A stretch of 64,000 nucleotides of DNA from Cololabis saira (taxonomy: Eukaryota > Chordata > Actinopteri > Beloniformes > Belonidae): assembly GCF_033807715.1 (NCBI RefSeq), contig NC_084601.1, forward strand, positions 2,055,001 to 2,119,000, written 5' to 3'. How positions within the stretch are numbered: the first letter of the stretch is position 1; each line of letters opens with the position of its first letter. Both the position numbers and the translations under genes were made by a program. The notes beneath the pieces were generated by a model. It made no database searches. It saw only the letters and a program-made list of their open reading frames with translations, and was not told the DNA's origin. Positions 39,487-51,330 of the stretch are shown piece after piece.

Positions 39487-40525
39487 TGTAGCGCCCCTTT
39501 AACCGTCCTCAGTTCTAAAGGCGCTCCCCAGGTTGATAAACGCTATCAGATGCTTCCGTTTTCACACATTTATTACACAATTAAATAAATAAAACAAACC
39601 CAACAAATAATATGTTCGTAATAATATGTTCTTCCATCACACAAAAAACCAGAAATAAACCAAGGGTTTAGTGCACTTCAACCCTGTGAGCATATTACAC
39701 AAATGGCTCACTAATTGTATAAACCTAAAGCCGGCACTCTAGCTTTGATAAAATAAAACCCTTAATGCAAAAGAAAAACACAGTCACCAGTATTGGGTAC
39801 CCAAATGCGCAACGTTGCAGGCCTGTTTCAGTTCTTAACTGAGCTGGGCGTCAGAAGCTCAAAATGGTGATGCGCCTTAGCACCAAAGCTTAAGATGGCG
39901 GTGCGCCTCACACCAAAGCACAAAATGGCGGGTGCTTCTTAGCACCGAAGGAAAAAAACCCACAACCTGAAATGACGTCGTCCCGGCCCCACGTGTGGCC
40001 CCACGTGTGGCTCCGCATGCTGCACTGCGTGCTGCGGCACTGCCGGCCGTAGACAGATCCTCGGTCCCCGGTGGTGTATGCGACCAACACTCACCCAGGG
40101 CCCGTCAGACAGGTTGACTTGTACAGCTGGGCGACTGTTTCACCTCGTGGAGTGGCTGTTCGCTGCTCACGGCGATGGCCGTCCCTTAATTGGCGCGGGC
40201 TGCACCAACTTCCAACCGCACTTTGCTGGGACACTTATCCAGAGTCCGTGTTGACGTAGGTCCGACGCTGCATTGGAGGGCGATAAAAGACTCTCTGTCC
40301 GTTCACCTCTGTTACACTCTCCGACCAACGTGTCTGTTAACCCTAGTCCTTTTCTCTTTTCTTTCTTTTCCCCATCTCGGTTTATCCTCCCGGCTGCTTT
40401 GCTGCTCCGCTCTCCTCCTCCCCGTCTTCTCTGCGTCAATCCGACACCTCCTCCTGGCTCCGCCCCTCTGCTTGCTGATTGGATCCCCACAGGTAAGTTA
40501 ACTTAAACTTATTAATATTTCTACA
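39487..40525 (+). mobile_element. candidate solo LTR
   Basis: TGTAGCGCCCC at the left and TTTCTACA at the right give a TGTAG/CTACA inverted end pair. TTTA flanks both sides, at 39483-39486 and 40526-40529. A GATAAAAG box at about 40282 sits in GC-rich, promoter-like sequence, and CCCACAGGTAAGTTAAC near 40488 looks like a splice donor. No second LTR or internal region is near. I see no downstream AATAAA, so orientation and identity remain open. A host promoter with a first exon is the alternative. Confidence 0.4.
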
Positions 40526-40529
40526 TTTA

Positions 40530-41555
40530 CACATACAGTTGTCTTACTTTTAACAGTCATCTTCAACAGACACAACAATAAAACAAATAACATTGAAATA
40601 AACAATTATTTCCCTCATGGGATTTTACCATCAGGTTACGTTTACATATTTACATTCAAACAAAATGTGAAACTCATCTCCAATACGGTTGACGTTACAG
40701 AGTTACAGAATCTCTGACTTCTATCCAGACCTTTATACCTTCCAGTGACTTTTGGTAATATGCTGTTATTCATCCTAAAATTACAAATGGCCTGTCTATA
40801 CTTGTATACTATACTGATTTTGACATAGTAAGTACTGTTCTAGGTTAAACTCTTGCTTAATCTCTACATAAATATCACATGTCATCCTATAGAGTTCACT
40901 TCGCCATTTTTGCAGAAATTGATATTATTATGATATTAACTTTTGTGATTCAAGCGTGTTATGAGAAAACTGTAGCCTGATTTGATTGTAAATGAGTTTT
41001 AAGACGCTGCATTTTCTCGGCTCACACACAGTCAAGATGAAGTCCTCAGTTAGTCAGAAGGGTTGAGAATAACTTAGCCCTCCACCTGTAGACCTGACAA
41101 GAGGCCAAACTGTTCTCCTCCATCTGATCTGGGTTACGTGGGAGAACTGGAGCGATGTTAGCGACACAAAGCTGTGTATCAGAGCCTCCCGTTCACACCG
41201 GGCATGTTTTACATAACCGCACAGCGCTTGACACGATAACTTTATTATCTATGGCGATATGACGGGCTGTTGTGTTTTATCTCACTTAAAGTACAGTCTA
41301 ATATCGTGTGCGCTATTGCTCTCTCCATCACTGTCTGAATGAAGCGTGAGGAAAATTGAGCAAAGACTGAAAGACGGCGTGTTGATGCCTTGATTGATGA
41401 AGCCGTAAATGTTACAGATCTGACACCTTCACAGTTTCTCTCCGTGAAGGAATCCTGGCAGAGCCCGCCCAGTCCTGCAGATGCTCCAACTCCTGCCAGG
41501 ACAGAGACAGTTTGAGCCTCTTCCTGTTTTAGTCTCCATCCTGTTGTTTACATTA
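40530..41555. other. intergenic sequence, no gene recognised
   Basis: No coding or repeat family is recognised in this stretch. Confidence 0.4.
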
Positions 41556-42833
41556 TAGCTGGGAGGGAATATGTCAAAAATCATAAAGATTGTGCACATG
41601 GTGACAAGTTTTTGATATTTAGCATGGTGTTAGTTATGGACACCGACTGACATGCCTTCCACTGAGGAAGCAGAGAGTGGGGACTCTGGGGCGTGCTCAT
41701 CCATCACCCAAGCCGAGGTCACTGAGGTGGTTCATAAGCTCCTCAGTGGCACCGGGAGTGGATGAGATTCGCCCTGAGTACCTCAATACTCTGGATGTCG
41801 TAAGGCTGTCTTGGTTGACACGCCTCTGCGACATGGCATGGATGAAGGGGACAGTACCGCTGGAGTGGCAAACCGGGGTGGTGGTCCCTCTGTTTAAAAA
41901 GGGGGACCGGAGAGTGTGTTCCAACTGTAGGGGGATCACACTTCTCAGCCTCCCCGGGAAAGTCTACGCCAAGTTACTTGAGAGGAGAATACGGCCAATA
42001 GTTGAACCTTGGATTCAGGAGGAACAATGCGGTTTTTGTCCCGGTCGTGGAACACTGGACCAGCTTTATACCCTCTGCAGGGTGCTCGAGGGTTCATGGG
42101 AATTTGCCCAACCAGTCTACATGTGCTTTGTGGATCTGGAGAAGGCATTTGGCCGTGTCCCTCGTGCCATTCTGTGGGGGCTCGGTGAGTATGGGGTCCG
42201 GGGCCCTCTATTAAGGGCTGTCCGGTCTCTGTATGATCGGAGCAGGAGTCTGGTTCTCATTGCCGGCAGTAAGTCAGACTTGTTCCCGGTGCATGTTGGA
42301 CTCCGGCAGGGCTGCCCTTTGTCACCGGTCCTGTTCATAATTTTTATGGACAGGATTTCTAGGCGCAGCCAGGGGCCGGAGGGGATCCGGTTTGGGAACC
42401 TCAGGATTTCATCTCTGCTTTTTGCAGATTACGTGTCCTGTTGGCTTTATCGGACCGGGACCTTCAGCATGTGCTGGGGCAGTTTGCGGCTGAGTGCCAC
42501 GTGGCAGGGATGAGAATCAGCACCTCCAAGACCGAGGCCATGGTTCTCCATCGGGAAAGGGTGGCATGCCTTCTCTGGGTGGGTGGAGAAGTCCTGCCTC
42601 AGGTGGAGGAGTTCAAGTATCTCGGGATCTTGTTCACGAGTGAGGGAACGATGGAGCATGAGATTGACAGACGGATCGGTGCAGCGTCCGCAGTTATGTG
42701 CCGTGGTGAAGAAGGAGCTGAGTCGAAAGGCGAAGCTCTCGATTTACCAGTCAATCTACGCACCTACCCTCACCTATGGTCATGAACTTTGGGTAGTGAC
42801 CGAAAGGACAAGATCGCGGATACAAGCGGCCGA

Positions 42834-42913
42834 GATGAGTTTCCTCCGCAGGGTGGCTGGACGCTCCCTTAGAGATGAGTTTCCTCCGCAGGGTGGCTGG
42901 ACGCTCCCTTAGA
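42834..42913 (+). repeat. 40-bp tandem duplication in the LINE
   Basis: GATGAGTTTCCTCCGCAGGG and the following 20 bases are present twice in a row, identical. Forty bases shift the frame of the FLRRVAGRSLRD segment. Confidence 0.95.
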
Positions 42914-43028
42914 GATAGGGTGAGGAGTTCGGTCACCCGGGAGGAGCTCGGAGTCGAGCCGCTGCTCCTTCACATTGAGAGGAGTCAGCTGAGGTGGCTT
43001 GGGCATCTGTACCGGATCCTCCTGGACG

Positions 43029-43245
43029 CCTCCCTAGGGAGGTGTTCCAGGCATGTCCCTCCTCCCAAGGGAGGTGTTCCAGGCATGTCCCTCCTCCCTA
43101 GGGAGGTGTTCCAGGCGTGTCCCTCCTCCCTAGGGAGGTGTTCCAGGCATGTCCCTCCTCCCTAGGGAGGTGTTCCAGGCATGTCCCTCCTCCCTAGGGA
43201 GGTGTTCCAGGCATGTCCCTCCTCCCTAGGGAGGTGTTCCAGGCG
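43029..43245. repeat. 32-bp minisatellite in the LINE, about seven units
   Basis: This is the inverse of the unit at 2899-3218, with the same CCTCCCTAGGGAGG palindrome at most junctions. Units differ at a few positions (CAAGGG once, GGCGTG twice). Confidence 0.95.
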
Positions 43246-43340
43246 TGTCCAACCGGGAGGAGACCCCGGGGGAGACCCAGGACACGCTGGAGAGACTATG
43301 TCTCTCGGCTGGCCTGGGAACGCCTCGGACTCCCCTCAGA

Positions 43341-43402
43341 AGGAGCTGGAGGAAGAGCTGGAGGAAGAGCTGGAGGAAGAGCTGGAGGAAGAGCTGGAGG
43401 AA
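43341..43402. repeat. 12-bp tandem repeat in the LINE
   Basis: GGAGGAAGAGCT-type units repeat about five times, the inverse of the array at 2735-2825. Confidence 0.85.
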
Positions 43403-43803
43403 GTGTCTGGGATGAAGGAAGTCTGGGCATCCCTGCTGAGGCTGCTGCCCCCGCGACCCGGGAACAGATAAGCGGAAGAAGATGAGTGAGTGTCAGTAGT
43501 TATGGACATAAGGTTTTCAAAAACCACCGCAAACAAATCTGAACGGCCCCCTAGTGGCGGGTTTGCAGAAAATTCAAAATGGCTCCCGCCGAAAAGACCA
43601 AAGGTCATATCTCAGCTTCTCTTAGTCCTAGATTGTTGCATATTGTCACTTTCCCTACTTTTTTGGTGCTAGGAATTTAATTCTGAGATAAATTTCCTAT
43701 TTCAAGGTCATGTTGAAGGTCAAATTTAATTTTCAAGGTCATTTTTTTTGCTCAAAAAACTCTACAATTAAGTCACATAGAAAGATTATAGAGGGCTCTA
43801 GAG

Positions 43804-44028
43804 CAGTGTTTCCCAACCCTGGTCCTCGAGGCACCACTGTCCTGCATGTTTTAGATGTTTCCCTGCTTCAGCACACCGTGATAAAAGTATGTGTGTCCTC
43901 AACAGAGTTGTGCAGACCTTGGTGACAAGCTAATTAGGACCATTAATTAGAATCAGGTGTGTTGGTGCAGGGAAACATCTAAAACATGCAGGACAGGGGC
44001 CCACGAGGACCAGGGTTGGGAAACACTG
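43804..44028. mobile_element. 225-bp hAT MITE (CAGTGTTTCCCAACCC)
   Basis: The ends CAGTGTTTCCCAACCCTGGT and ACCAGGGTTGGGAAACACTG are perfect inverted copies. The 8-bp flanks are CTCTAGAG and CTCTAGAC. CATGTTTTAGATGTTTCCCT and its inverse extend the pairing. It is a widespread, non-coding family. Confidence 0.9.
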
Positions 44029-44429
44029 CTCTAGACCCATATTTACACCCCCAAGGAATGCAGTTTTCTGTTTATTGGACAGGTCACTATCACTGTAGTG
44101 TCAATAATCTCATTGGGTGAGAACAGTGGTTTCATTCGGGCTTAAGATGAACAGAACCTCAGAACTTAGTCACGGTGAAATAATAGGATTTTATTAAAAT
44201 AACACACACAAAAAACATCAGCTGTGCATATTTAAACTTTAAACGACAATGCCTGCCTCTATCGCCTCGTTTATTGATTCATTTTGAATTTCCTGCAAAC
44301 CGGCCACTAAGGGGGCCGTCCCAATTTGTTTGCAATTTGTTATGGACCTTATGTCCATAACTAACACCATGCCAAATATCAAAAACTTGTCACCAAGTGC
44401 ACGATTTCCATGAATTCCCTCCCAGCTAT

Positions 44430-45111
44430 TAGAAGAAATCATCACGTCGTTGTGCTTAAACAGTTATTATTTGCTCTTAATGTTCAGTGAATCCCCACGT
44501 CTATAAGGAACTAGAGTCGGAACCATGGACCTCCTCTTTTCTCATCTTCAGGGAGTTTTTCAATCCTGTTTCTGTTCTCTTGTCTCATTCTCAGCACCCT
44601 CTGCTTCAATTGATCTTCCTATTTTCTGTCAATTCTTCTTCCAGTATTTCTCTGTCTTCTTCTCCCCTCCGACCGGTGCAGAGGAGACTAATATGAGGCT
44701 CTCCATTGATGGATAGCAACACCCGTTGCGTGTGTGAGCTTTTGTGTGCATGTGCTGGCATTGGTGTCTTTGTTAATATTTAGTGTTTTGATGGTGGATT
44801 TCATTGAGTTTCTTCGCCTGCAGCTGTACCAGTCAGTGACTGTCGGTCTAATTTCTGCGTGAGACGAGATGCAGAGATCAGAGGGTTGTGTGAGCTGCAG
44901 TGTGTGAGCTGCAGAGATTTGTTTTAAAGAGAACTGTCTCCGGAGAGAGGAGCGGTGGCCGTCCGCCATGTTGCAGACACACAATTCACCAGGATCGATC
45001 ACATGGCTCAGCTGTACAAGGCTGTTTAACAGCACATGACCTGATGGAGAACGGTGAAGGGGGCGGGCCGTGTTGCACACGAAAACAAACTCTGGATTCC
45101 ACCTGTAACTA
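44430..45111. other. intergenic sequence, no gene recognised
   Basis: Short open frames only; no family resemblance. Confidence 0.4.
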
Positions 45112-45387
45112 CAGGACTGTCTCAGAAAATTTGAATATTGTGATAAAGTTCTTTATTATTCTTTATTTCTTTATTTTTTATAAGATTAAGATTCCCAGAA
45201 TGTTCAAATTTTTTGAGATATGATATTTGAGTTTTCTTAAGCTGTAAGCCATGATCAGCAATATTAAAATAATAAAAGGCTTGCAATATTTCATTTGATT
45301 TGTAATGAATCCAGAATGTATGACATTTTTGTTTTTGTAATTGCATTACAGAAAATCACAATATTCAAATTTTCTGAGACTGTCCTG
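45112..45387. mobile_element. TA-flanked foldback MITE, second copy
   Basis: This has the same ends as 36017-36380 (CAGGACTGTCTCAGAAAATT and inverse) and is flanked by TA. It is about 90 bp shorter through loss of part of one arm. Confidence 0.9.
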
Positions 45388-45389
45388 TA

Positions 45390-46083
45390 AGTAGACACAT
45401 GAAACTCCTTTGAACACATTTCTGAATCCATACAGATCAAAATTGCTTTGGAAAATAAGATGGTCACCATGATTACTGAACATCTAAAATCTGCTGCATC
45501 TACTCTGAAATTGACATTTAACAGAAAATAGCTACCTTGTGTTTTTGCGTGACTGCACAGCGGGGACTGAAATTGCTGAACGCAGCCGCTCTTTACTTGC
45601 ATCCGTATTGTCGCAACCTTATTTTTAGTCATATGTGTCTGTGTACTTTTAGGATTATTTATCACAGTGGCATCTCATTTATTTTCAAACTTATTCCTGA
45701 CTGTCAGTTGTTGTGTGGCGTCCGCGCCACATCTCCTGGGGCAGGAAAGTACTTAAGCCGAGCGCTTGTATGATTCTTGCATGGCAGCTGAACTGAATCC
45801 ATTTCTCATCTTGGGTTCATAAACTAAATCTAAATATTTACTTAAATAATCAAAGTGGAAAACTACAAGTCTCTGTTGACTCTATTTTCACCCAAGTTTC
45901 TTACAATTGAAAGTGATTATCAGTTGTTCCTTAGGTTTATTGCATGAATATGGTAATTACTTGTAGCCTCATTTATTTTGTTTAACTCACTACCAATGGT
46001 GACGAGATGTGTTTTACTCATATTTCCATTTCCTATTGAACAGTGACCCATACAAGGACAACATCCTCACATTTACTACAGTA
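45390..46083. other. intergenic sequence, no gene recognised
   Basis: No gene or familiar repeat is seen here. Confidence 0.4.
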
Positions 46084-46091
46084 GATGTAAT

Positions 46092-46802
46092 CAGAGGTGT
46101 CAAGTAACAAAGTACAAATACTTTGTTACCTTACTTAAGTAGAAATTTTGGTTATCTATACTTCACTGGAGTAATTATTTTTCAGACGACTTTTTACTTT
46201 TACTCCTTACATTTTCACGCAATTATCTGTACTTTTTACTCCTTACATTTTAAAAACAGCCTTGTTACTCTATTTCATTTCGGCCTTTAATAAAAACTAT
46301 CCAGTTAAATTGCTCCATCCAGATAGAGTGAATTTGGTTGTGGTTGTTTCAGATGTTCTTGTCCAGTTTTGTTCTTACATCCGTTCCCTCAGATTCCTGC
46401 AACTAAACTTGGATGTACATTCCAATAAAGGTTAGGATAAATGATAACATGCCTCTGAAGTTTGACTTTTTGCACCATTACAATACTTATAGGCAACTAG
46501 TCATCATATCTGCTGCTCTCTGAAACACATGTTAATGCTCAATAGTACACATATATGCTTCTTTAATATATTTGCATTATACTAAGATGCATTCATTTTC
46601 AATGGCTTTTGTCCTTAATGGCTTTTTTCCCTCTTACATTACTTTTACTTTTATACTTTAAGTAGTTTTGAAACCAGTACTTTTATACTTTTACTTGAGT
46701 AAAAAACTTGAGTTGATACTTCAACTTCTACAGGAGTATTTTTAAACTCTAGTATCTATACTTCTACCTGAGTAATGAATGTGAATACTGAAGACACCTC
46801 TG
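46092..46802. mobile_element. hAT MITE (CAGAGGTGTCAAGTAAC), perfect 8-bp duplication
   Basis: The left end CAGAGGTGTCAAGTAACAAA and the right end GAAGACACCTCTG pair with gaps. GATGTAAT flanks both sides exactly, at 46084-46091 and 46803-46810. Repeated ACTTTTACTT and AAGTAGAA words fill both subterminal regions. Non-coding. Confidence 0.9.
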
Positions 46803-46810
46803 GATGTAAT

Positions 46811-47616
46811 TCATGTTTTCAGCAAAAACGTAATGGTAACATTTGTTACATAAAAGGATTGATCTGTGGTAGTTAGCGAGGTGAATTGTGTCTAGTTCAG
46901 CTGGAACCAGCGCCGTGGCCTCTCTCAGGACTCTGCTTTCACGTGTAACATGTCCTTCATTTGTTCGTCCTCCTTAGCGTGTAAAGCCCCACCTCCCCAG
47001 CACTAACCAGCACAGATAATCAGCCCACAGTGGATTTCAGATCACTTAAAGTAGTTGATGGAGATTTAAAATAAAAACAGTGCTAAAAAAGGACATATAG
47101 CGGTTGCATTTGTCAGATGGCTCCAAATGAAAGTTCATGTCTGTCTCTTAATGTTGTAAATAGTCACCTCTTTGGGAGTGTCAACTGAAAACACATGGGT
47201 TCATGTGACTATAATGTTTTATTCTGCAAGATCAAATATAGGGTTAGGGTGCCTAAAGATGAAACAGTCTTCCATCAGTATTATGATCATTATATGATCA
47301 ATAAAGGCTGAAGCTGCTACAGTGATACAGGCAGTACTCGAGTTGTAAAAAAAATCAGGGGGATGGTGGATTTTATCATATGGGGACATATAATTTGTGC
47401 TGATTAAAAATAATATAATATATTACAAATAATAGCAGTGACCAAAACACCTGCAGAAATACTGCAGGAATGACATAGCAGCAGTTAAATGCAGCCTTCT
47501 GTAAGCTTTAAATATCCACTGGGCTTACATCTAATACATCAAAACACAACAATAAAAAACACTTTTCTGAACTTATCAATATGACTCTGTCCTTCACAGG
47601 ATAAGTAACATGGATC
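46811..47616. other. intergenic sequence, no gene recognised
   Basis: Nothing recognised apart from short A/T runs. Confidence 0.4.
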
Positions 47617-47955
47617 ACTGCAAAAACTCAAAATCTTAACAAGAATATTTGTCTTATTTCTAATTAAAATGTCTCATTTTAGTAAAAAAAATCCCATTAC
47701 ACTTAAAACAAGACTCATCACTGGAAAAAACAACAATTTTCACCTGTTTCAAGTAGATTTTCACTTGAATTAAGTAGAAAAATCTGCCAGTGGAACAAGA
47801 TTTTTTTGCTTGTAATAAGAAGATAAATCTTGTCCCACTGGCAGATTTTTCTACTTATTTCAAGTGAAAATGTACTTGAAACAGGTGAAAATGGTCAAAT
47901 AAGTTATTTTTCTGGTGATGACTCTAAATGTTGAAATAGCAGTAAAACCACATTC
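47617..47955. mobile_element. foldback MITE with CACTGCAAAAACTCAAAATC start
   Basis: A long inverted repeat spans 47735-47895: TTTTCACCTGTTTCAAGTAG at the left and its inverse with TACTTGAAACAGGTGAAAAT at the right. The inner arms match at AAATCTGCCAGTGG. It belongs to a common fish family. The right limit is uncertain because similarity to other copies continues toward 47955. Confidence 0.75.
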
Positions 47956-49949
47956 ATTAATGAAATGACATAAGGGATGGAAAGGAGGGATGGCAGTTTT
48001 ACAGGGGGGATGATTTGGACCGTTTTTATTTCAGGGGGGATCTCATCCCCCCTCAACTCCAGTACTGGATACAAGTACGTCCCTCTAAGAGTGCACGTCG
48101 GTGTTGGAGAAACCACCCTGGAAGTGAAACTCTGGACTCAATCAAGAGTCTGTTTGCAGCTTCAGTATGGCTCTCAAATAGTGCTGACTCCAAACATCCA
48201 ACTCTCTGTGAAGTCAGTTCCCACCCCCAGCTGGAGGAGCTTTGGTGTCGTCTGCGTTGCTACAATACAGACACTAAACAGTATTCTTCAGGGGAAGAGC
48301 CAGCCATCCCCAGGGCCAAGGAAGAAGCTTCATATCTGCAATGAAGGGGATTATTCTGCAGTGTGAGTTTGTCCCAAAAGGCCAGACCTGTCCTCGCTGA
48401 GTTCTCTAACATCCTCCTGAAACCTGAACTACAGCGGGACCATTGGGATACCCATATCTATAACTATTTTCTTCCCACTCCAACTAATTCATAGCTGTTT
48501 AATTGAGCTGCTTGCCAACATTTCCCCCCTGCAGGCTTCTCCTCTTCCTCTAAATAAAATTAAGGTTAAATAGTAACAGCAGGGTAGATGAGATGCGGCA
48601 CGGGTAAAAAAATCCGCTCCTGCAAGTGGAAGAGATCAACTATGGACGTTTATCAACTTCTGTTTCAATAATAATCTTCAAACCTCTCTTATAATTAAGG
48701 AAAAGGTATTATGAACTAAGTTTATTCAGTCATGACAACACAAAACACAACACCAAAAAAAAACATTGTGCACAGCATTAACATTTCATACAAAACCAAT
48801 AATCATGTGTTGAACAATGACTGAAAAGGCATAGGCTGAAGCAAACTGCTTATAAAAGCCTATCCTTTATTACCAACTTTCTTTTAGTGGCTACCGACCT
48901 CCAGAAAACCAAAAAGAGAATAGAAAAGCAAAGAAACAACAGAAAAGCAAAGAAACATTAACAGATAGTCAATTGCACTTATAAGCTTCAAAAATAGCTT
49001 TACAAACCATTTTCTTAAAAACCAAAAGAGAATGACATGTTTGCTTTTTTTACGGTGAAATTGCAGACACCCTAAGATTATAGGGAGTTTCCTGAATTGA
49101 AAAGAACCTCTGTATTGAGTCAGGGAGCGTTTTTGATTTTGCTGTGAACATAATTTGCATCATTTTATAATAAAACAAATCATAAAATGTAATAACATGA
49201 GAATTTAGAAAAAGTGGCTCTGTGTGAGCGTATAGTTATCAGCCTTATTGATGATACGTATGACTCGTCTTTGAAGTTATTGAATTTAAGGTGGTTTTAA
49301 AGGTGGATCACCACAATTCCACACGGTAAGATAAATAGGGAACAATCAATGAGTAGTAGATCAAATGCAAGGCCTTGAAATTCAGTACATTTCTGGATTT
49401 ATACAGGATTGCGAGTGATTTTGAAATTTTCCCTTTAATGTATTCAATGTGTTATGCACAAAGCTTGTATCATTGTGCATTTTAGAGTAAACCAACACTG
49501 CTTGGAATAAATTATTACTATTCACTTAAAACAGCAACAACGCTTCGGACAGTCAGATACTGAAGTAGAACTTTGCACAGGCCTGTTTTCAGTTCTTAGG
49601 GAAGTAAAAAGCAAGATAAAATTCCAAATAATATTTCTTTCAAAGGCAGTTTAATAGGCTAATGCTCTGCAGTTCAGCAGAAAAACATCTTTGATCATAA
49701 CCTTATTATATTTGACACTGTTGCTTTTCATTACTTTAAGTTGATGTACAGCTGAATGTGATGTAATCTGCACTTTGTCTCATCTGCTTTTCCACACTGC
49801 TGCGCAGAGAAGTTTCTACTTGCTCTATTTTTCTTTTCACAGACCTGTCATGTAAAACAAGCCAAACTCTGCTGTTTTTACTCAAAAAAAGAAGAAAAAA
49901 CACTTATTCAGTGCTCCTTCATTTTCCTTGTTTACGCCTGTTATCATAT

Positions 49950-49951
<2 letters not shown>
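47956..49951. other. unassigned sequence; probable LINE-derived part 48680-49560
   Basis: Sequence at 47990-48360 has two overlapping open frames (about 129 and 109 codons) without recognised similarity. The stretch 48680-49560 includes AAAAGGCATAGGCTGAAGCA, which I associate with antisense 3' regions of fish retroposons, at low certainty. Confidence 0.35.
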
Positions 49952-50048
<97 letters not shown>

Positions 50049-50055
50049 TGTGTGT
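49952..50055. repeat. (TG)n microsatellite, about 52 units
   Basis: An almost pure TG run with one CGCG interruption near its end. The Cys-Val and His-Thr open frames across it are artefacts of the repeat. Confidence 0.95.
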
Positions 50056-50899
50056 ATTTACTCATGGCTGTGCTCCTTAATCTTCCCTCTCTTTTTCCCG
50101 CTCCTGCGAGTGCAGCGGTGTTTTGATGAAGTAAACACCTCCGTTTATTGTGGCTGATTTTCAAATTGCCTGAAGTGTCTGCCTCTGTAATTACGGATGG
50201 AAGGAAAGTGCACGTGCTAACAGAAAAGCTCGTCTGCACAAACACAGATTGGTGCAAATAATCCTGTTCATGGTGGACTGGACTGGAGTAGAGACAAGTG
50301 GTCACCTGGATCTGTGATTATATCACACGTCACCATAGCCAACTAGGATTACCTGACGTTCAAATGGAAGAGAAAGAATATGAAACTGAATAGAATTAAA
50401 AGAAATGAGGGATAAATTGTCAAGTGAGTTGATAAATTTAAAGGTAATTTGATTAAAACAACACTGACATATCATTTTCACCTGTCTTCCAATCATTAAT
50501 CATGATAACACTAAATTTCCATTTATCATTTTAAAGAAGAGACCTCAAGGATAAAAATAATGAAGAATAATTGAAAGATATAAATGAGGAAATTGCTTCT
50601 TAATTAAAAATGTGAGTAATGAAAAAATATGAAAATGAAAAGAGAGTGATTGTCAATAAAGCTGTACAGTATGTCAATAAAACCTTAATGACATTTGAAA
50701 CTGTGTTCTGATGATCACCGCTCATTTTTATTTTATTGGCACAATGATCCTCATTTTATTTCATCATAAAATTGTTACCTCCAACCTAAATATACACAGA
50801 GAGGAAAACTATGTCCACGCAACAATACCAGACTCTAAACCTTCACCTTTTTCACAAAGATGTTACACCTTATACAAAAAAGAGACCGCTCTGGAAATT
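50056..50899. other. intergenic sequence, no gene recognised
   Basis: AT-rich and without recognised features. Confidence 0.4.
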
Positions 50900-51330
50900 C
50901 ACACAGACCAAACAGTTCAATTCAATTTCATTTATGTAGCATCTATTGCAATACAAATAGTTTCTCTGTGCTTAGAGACCCGGGGCTCAACCCCCCGAGC
51001 AAACCCCTCGGTTGTTTTGTTTGTTTTTTCCAGAGGGGCCAAAAGAAATGGAGCAATGCTTTGCTTTGTAAATGAACAATGGCAGGTAAAAACTCTCCCG
51101 GTGGGAGAAAACCCCTAAAGCCAAATATTGGCAAGAAAAACACTCCCCTTTCAGAAGGAAGAAACCTTAATCAGGACCGGGCTCATAAGGGACGACCCTC
51201 CTGCAGAATACCAGCTGGCTAGAGCAGGAACAGGGAGATCAGAAACAACAGCCAGGAGAGGCACAGATTATTGTCAATTGTACATAATAAGAAATATATC
51301 AGTAGTCATTATCCGTTAGGTGGAGAACTA
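50900..51330 (-). mobile_element. LINE 3' UTR fragment, antisense
   Basis: It starts TTCAATTTCATTTATGTAGC, the reverse complement of the TAAATAAAATTGAA tail. The characteristic antisense 3' UTR follows, with AAACTCTCCCGGTGGGAGAA, AGAAGGAAGAAACCTTAATC and CAGGACCGGGCTCATAAGGG. No coding part remains. Confidence 0.65.

Larger units (their letters stand above)
41643..43496 (+). pseudogene. RTE/Rex3-like LINE with most of the reverse transcriptase, broken
   Basis: A 12-bp duplication TAGTTATGGACA flanks the copy exactly, at 41631-41642 and 43497-43508. The frame from 41677 carries the reverse transcriptase core: PLEWQTGVVVPLFKKGDR, the palm A motif with FVDLEKAF, and GLRQGCPLSPVLF. The catalytic FADD-type box reads FADY, so its second aspartate is lost, and the frame shifts just after. 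The next frame holds MRISTSKTEAMVLHRE and EFKYLGILFTSEGTMEHEID. A 40-bp tandem duplication at 42834-42913 breaks the C-terminal part, and 32-bp and 12-bp arrays follow. The endonuclease is missing through 5' truncation. The copy is dead. Confidence 0.85.
41556..44429. mobile_element. TA-flanked long-TIR element split by a LINE and a MITE
   Basis: The left arm (41558-41642, continuing at 43497-43590) and the right arm (44235-44427) are inverted copies of roughly 180 bp. Both contain GTGACAAGTTTTTGATATTT and CATGGTGTTAGTTATGGACA. The outer ends are GCTGGGAGGGAAT with TA outside. No transposase is visible. It was later hit by the LINE at 41643-43496 and the hAT MITE at 43804-44028. Confidence 0.65.

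Noticed and set aside
40190..40506. Arginine/leucine/proline-rich frames as host exons
   Set aside because: Two overlapping frames in GC-rich sequence without similarity; the block fits a solo LTR or untranslated promoter region better.
49911..50305. Cys/Val and His/Thr open frames
   Set aside because: They are translations of the TG microsatellite.
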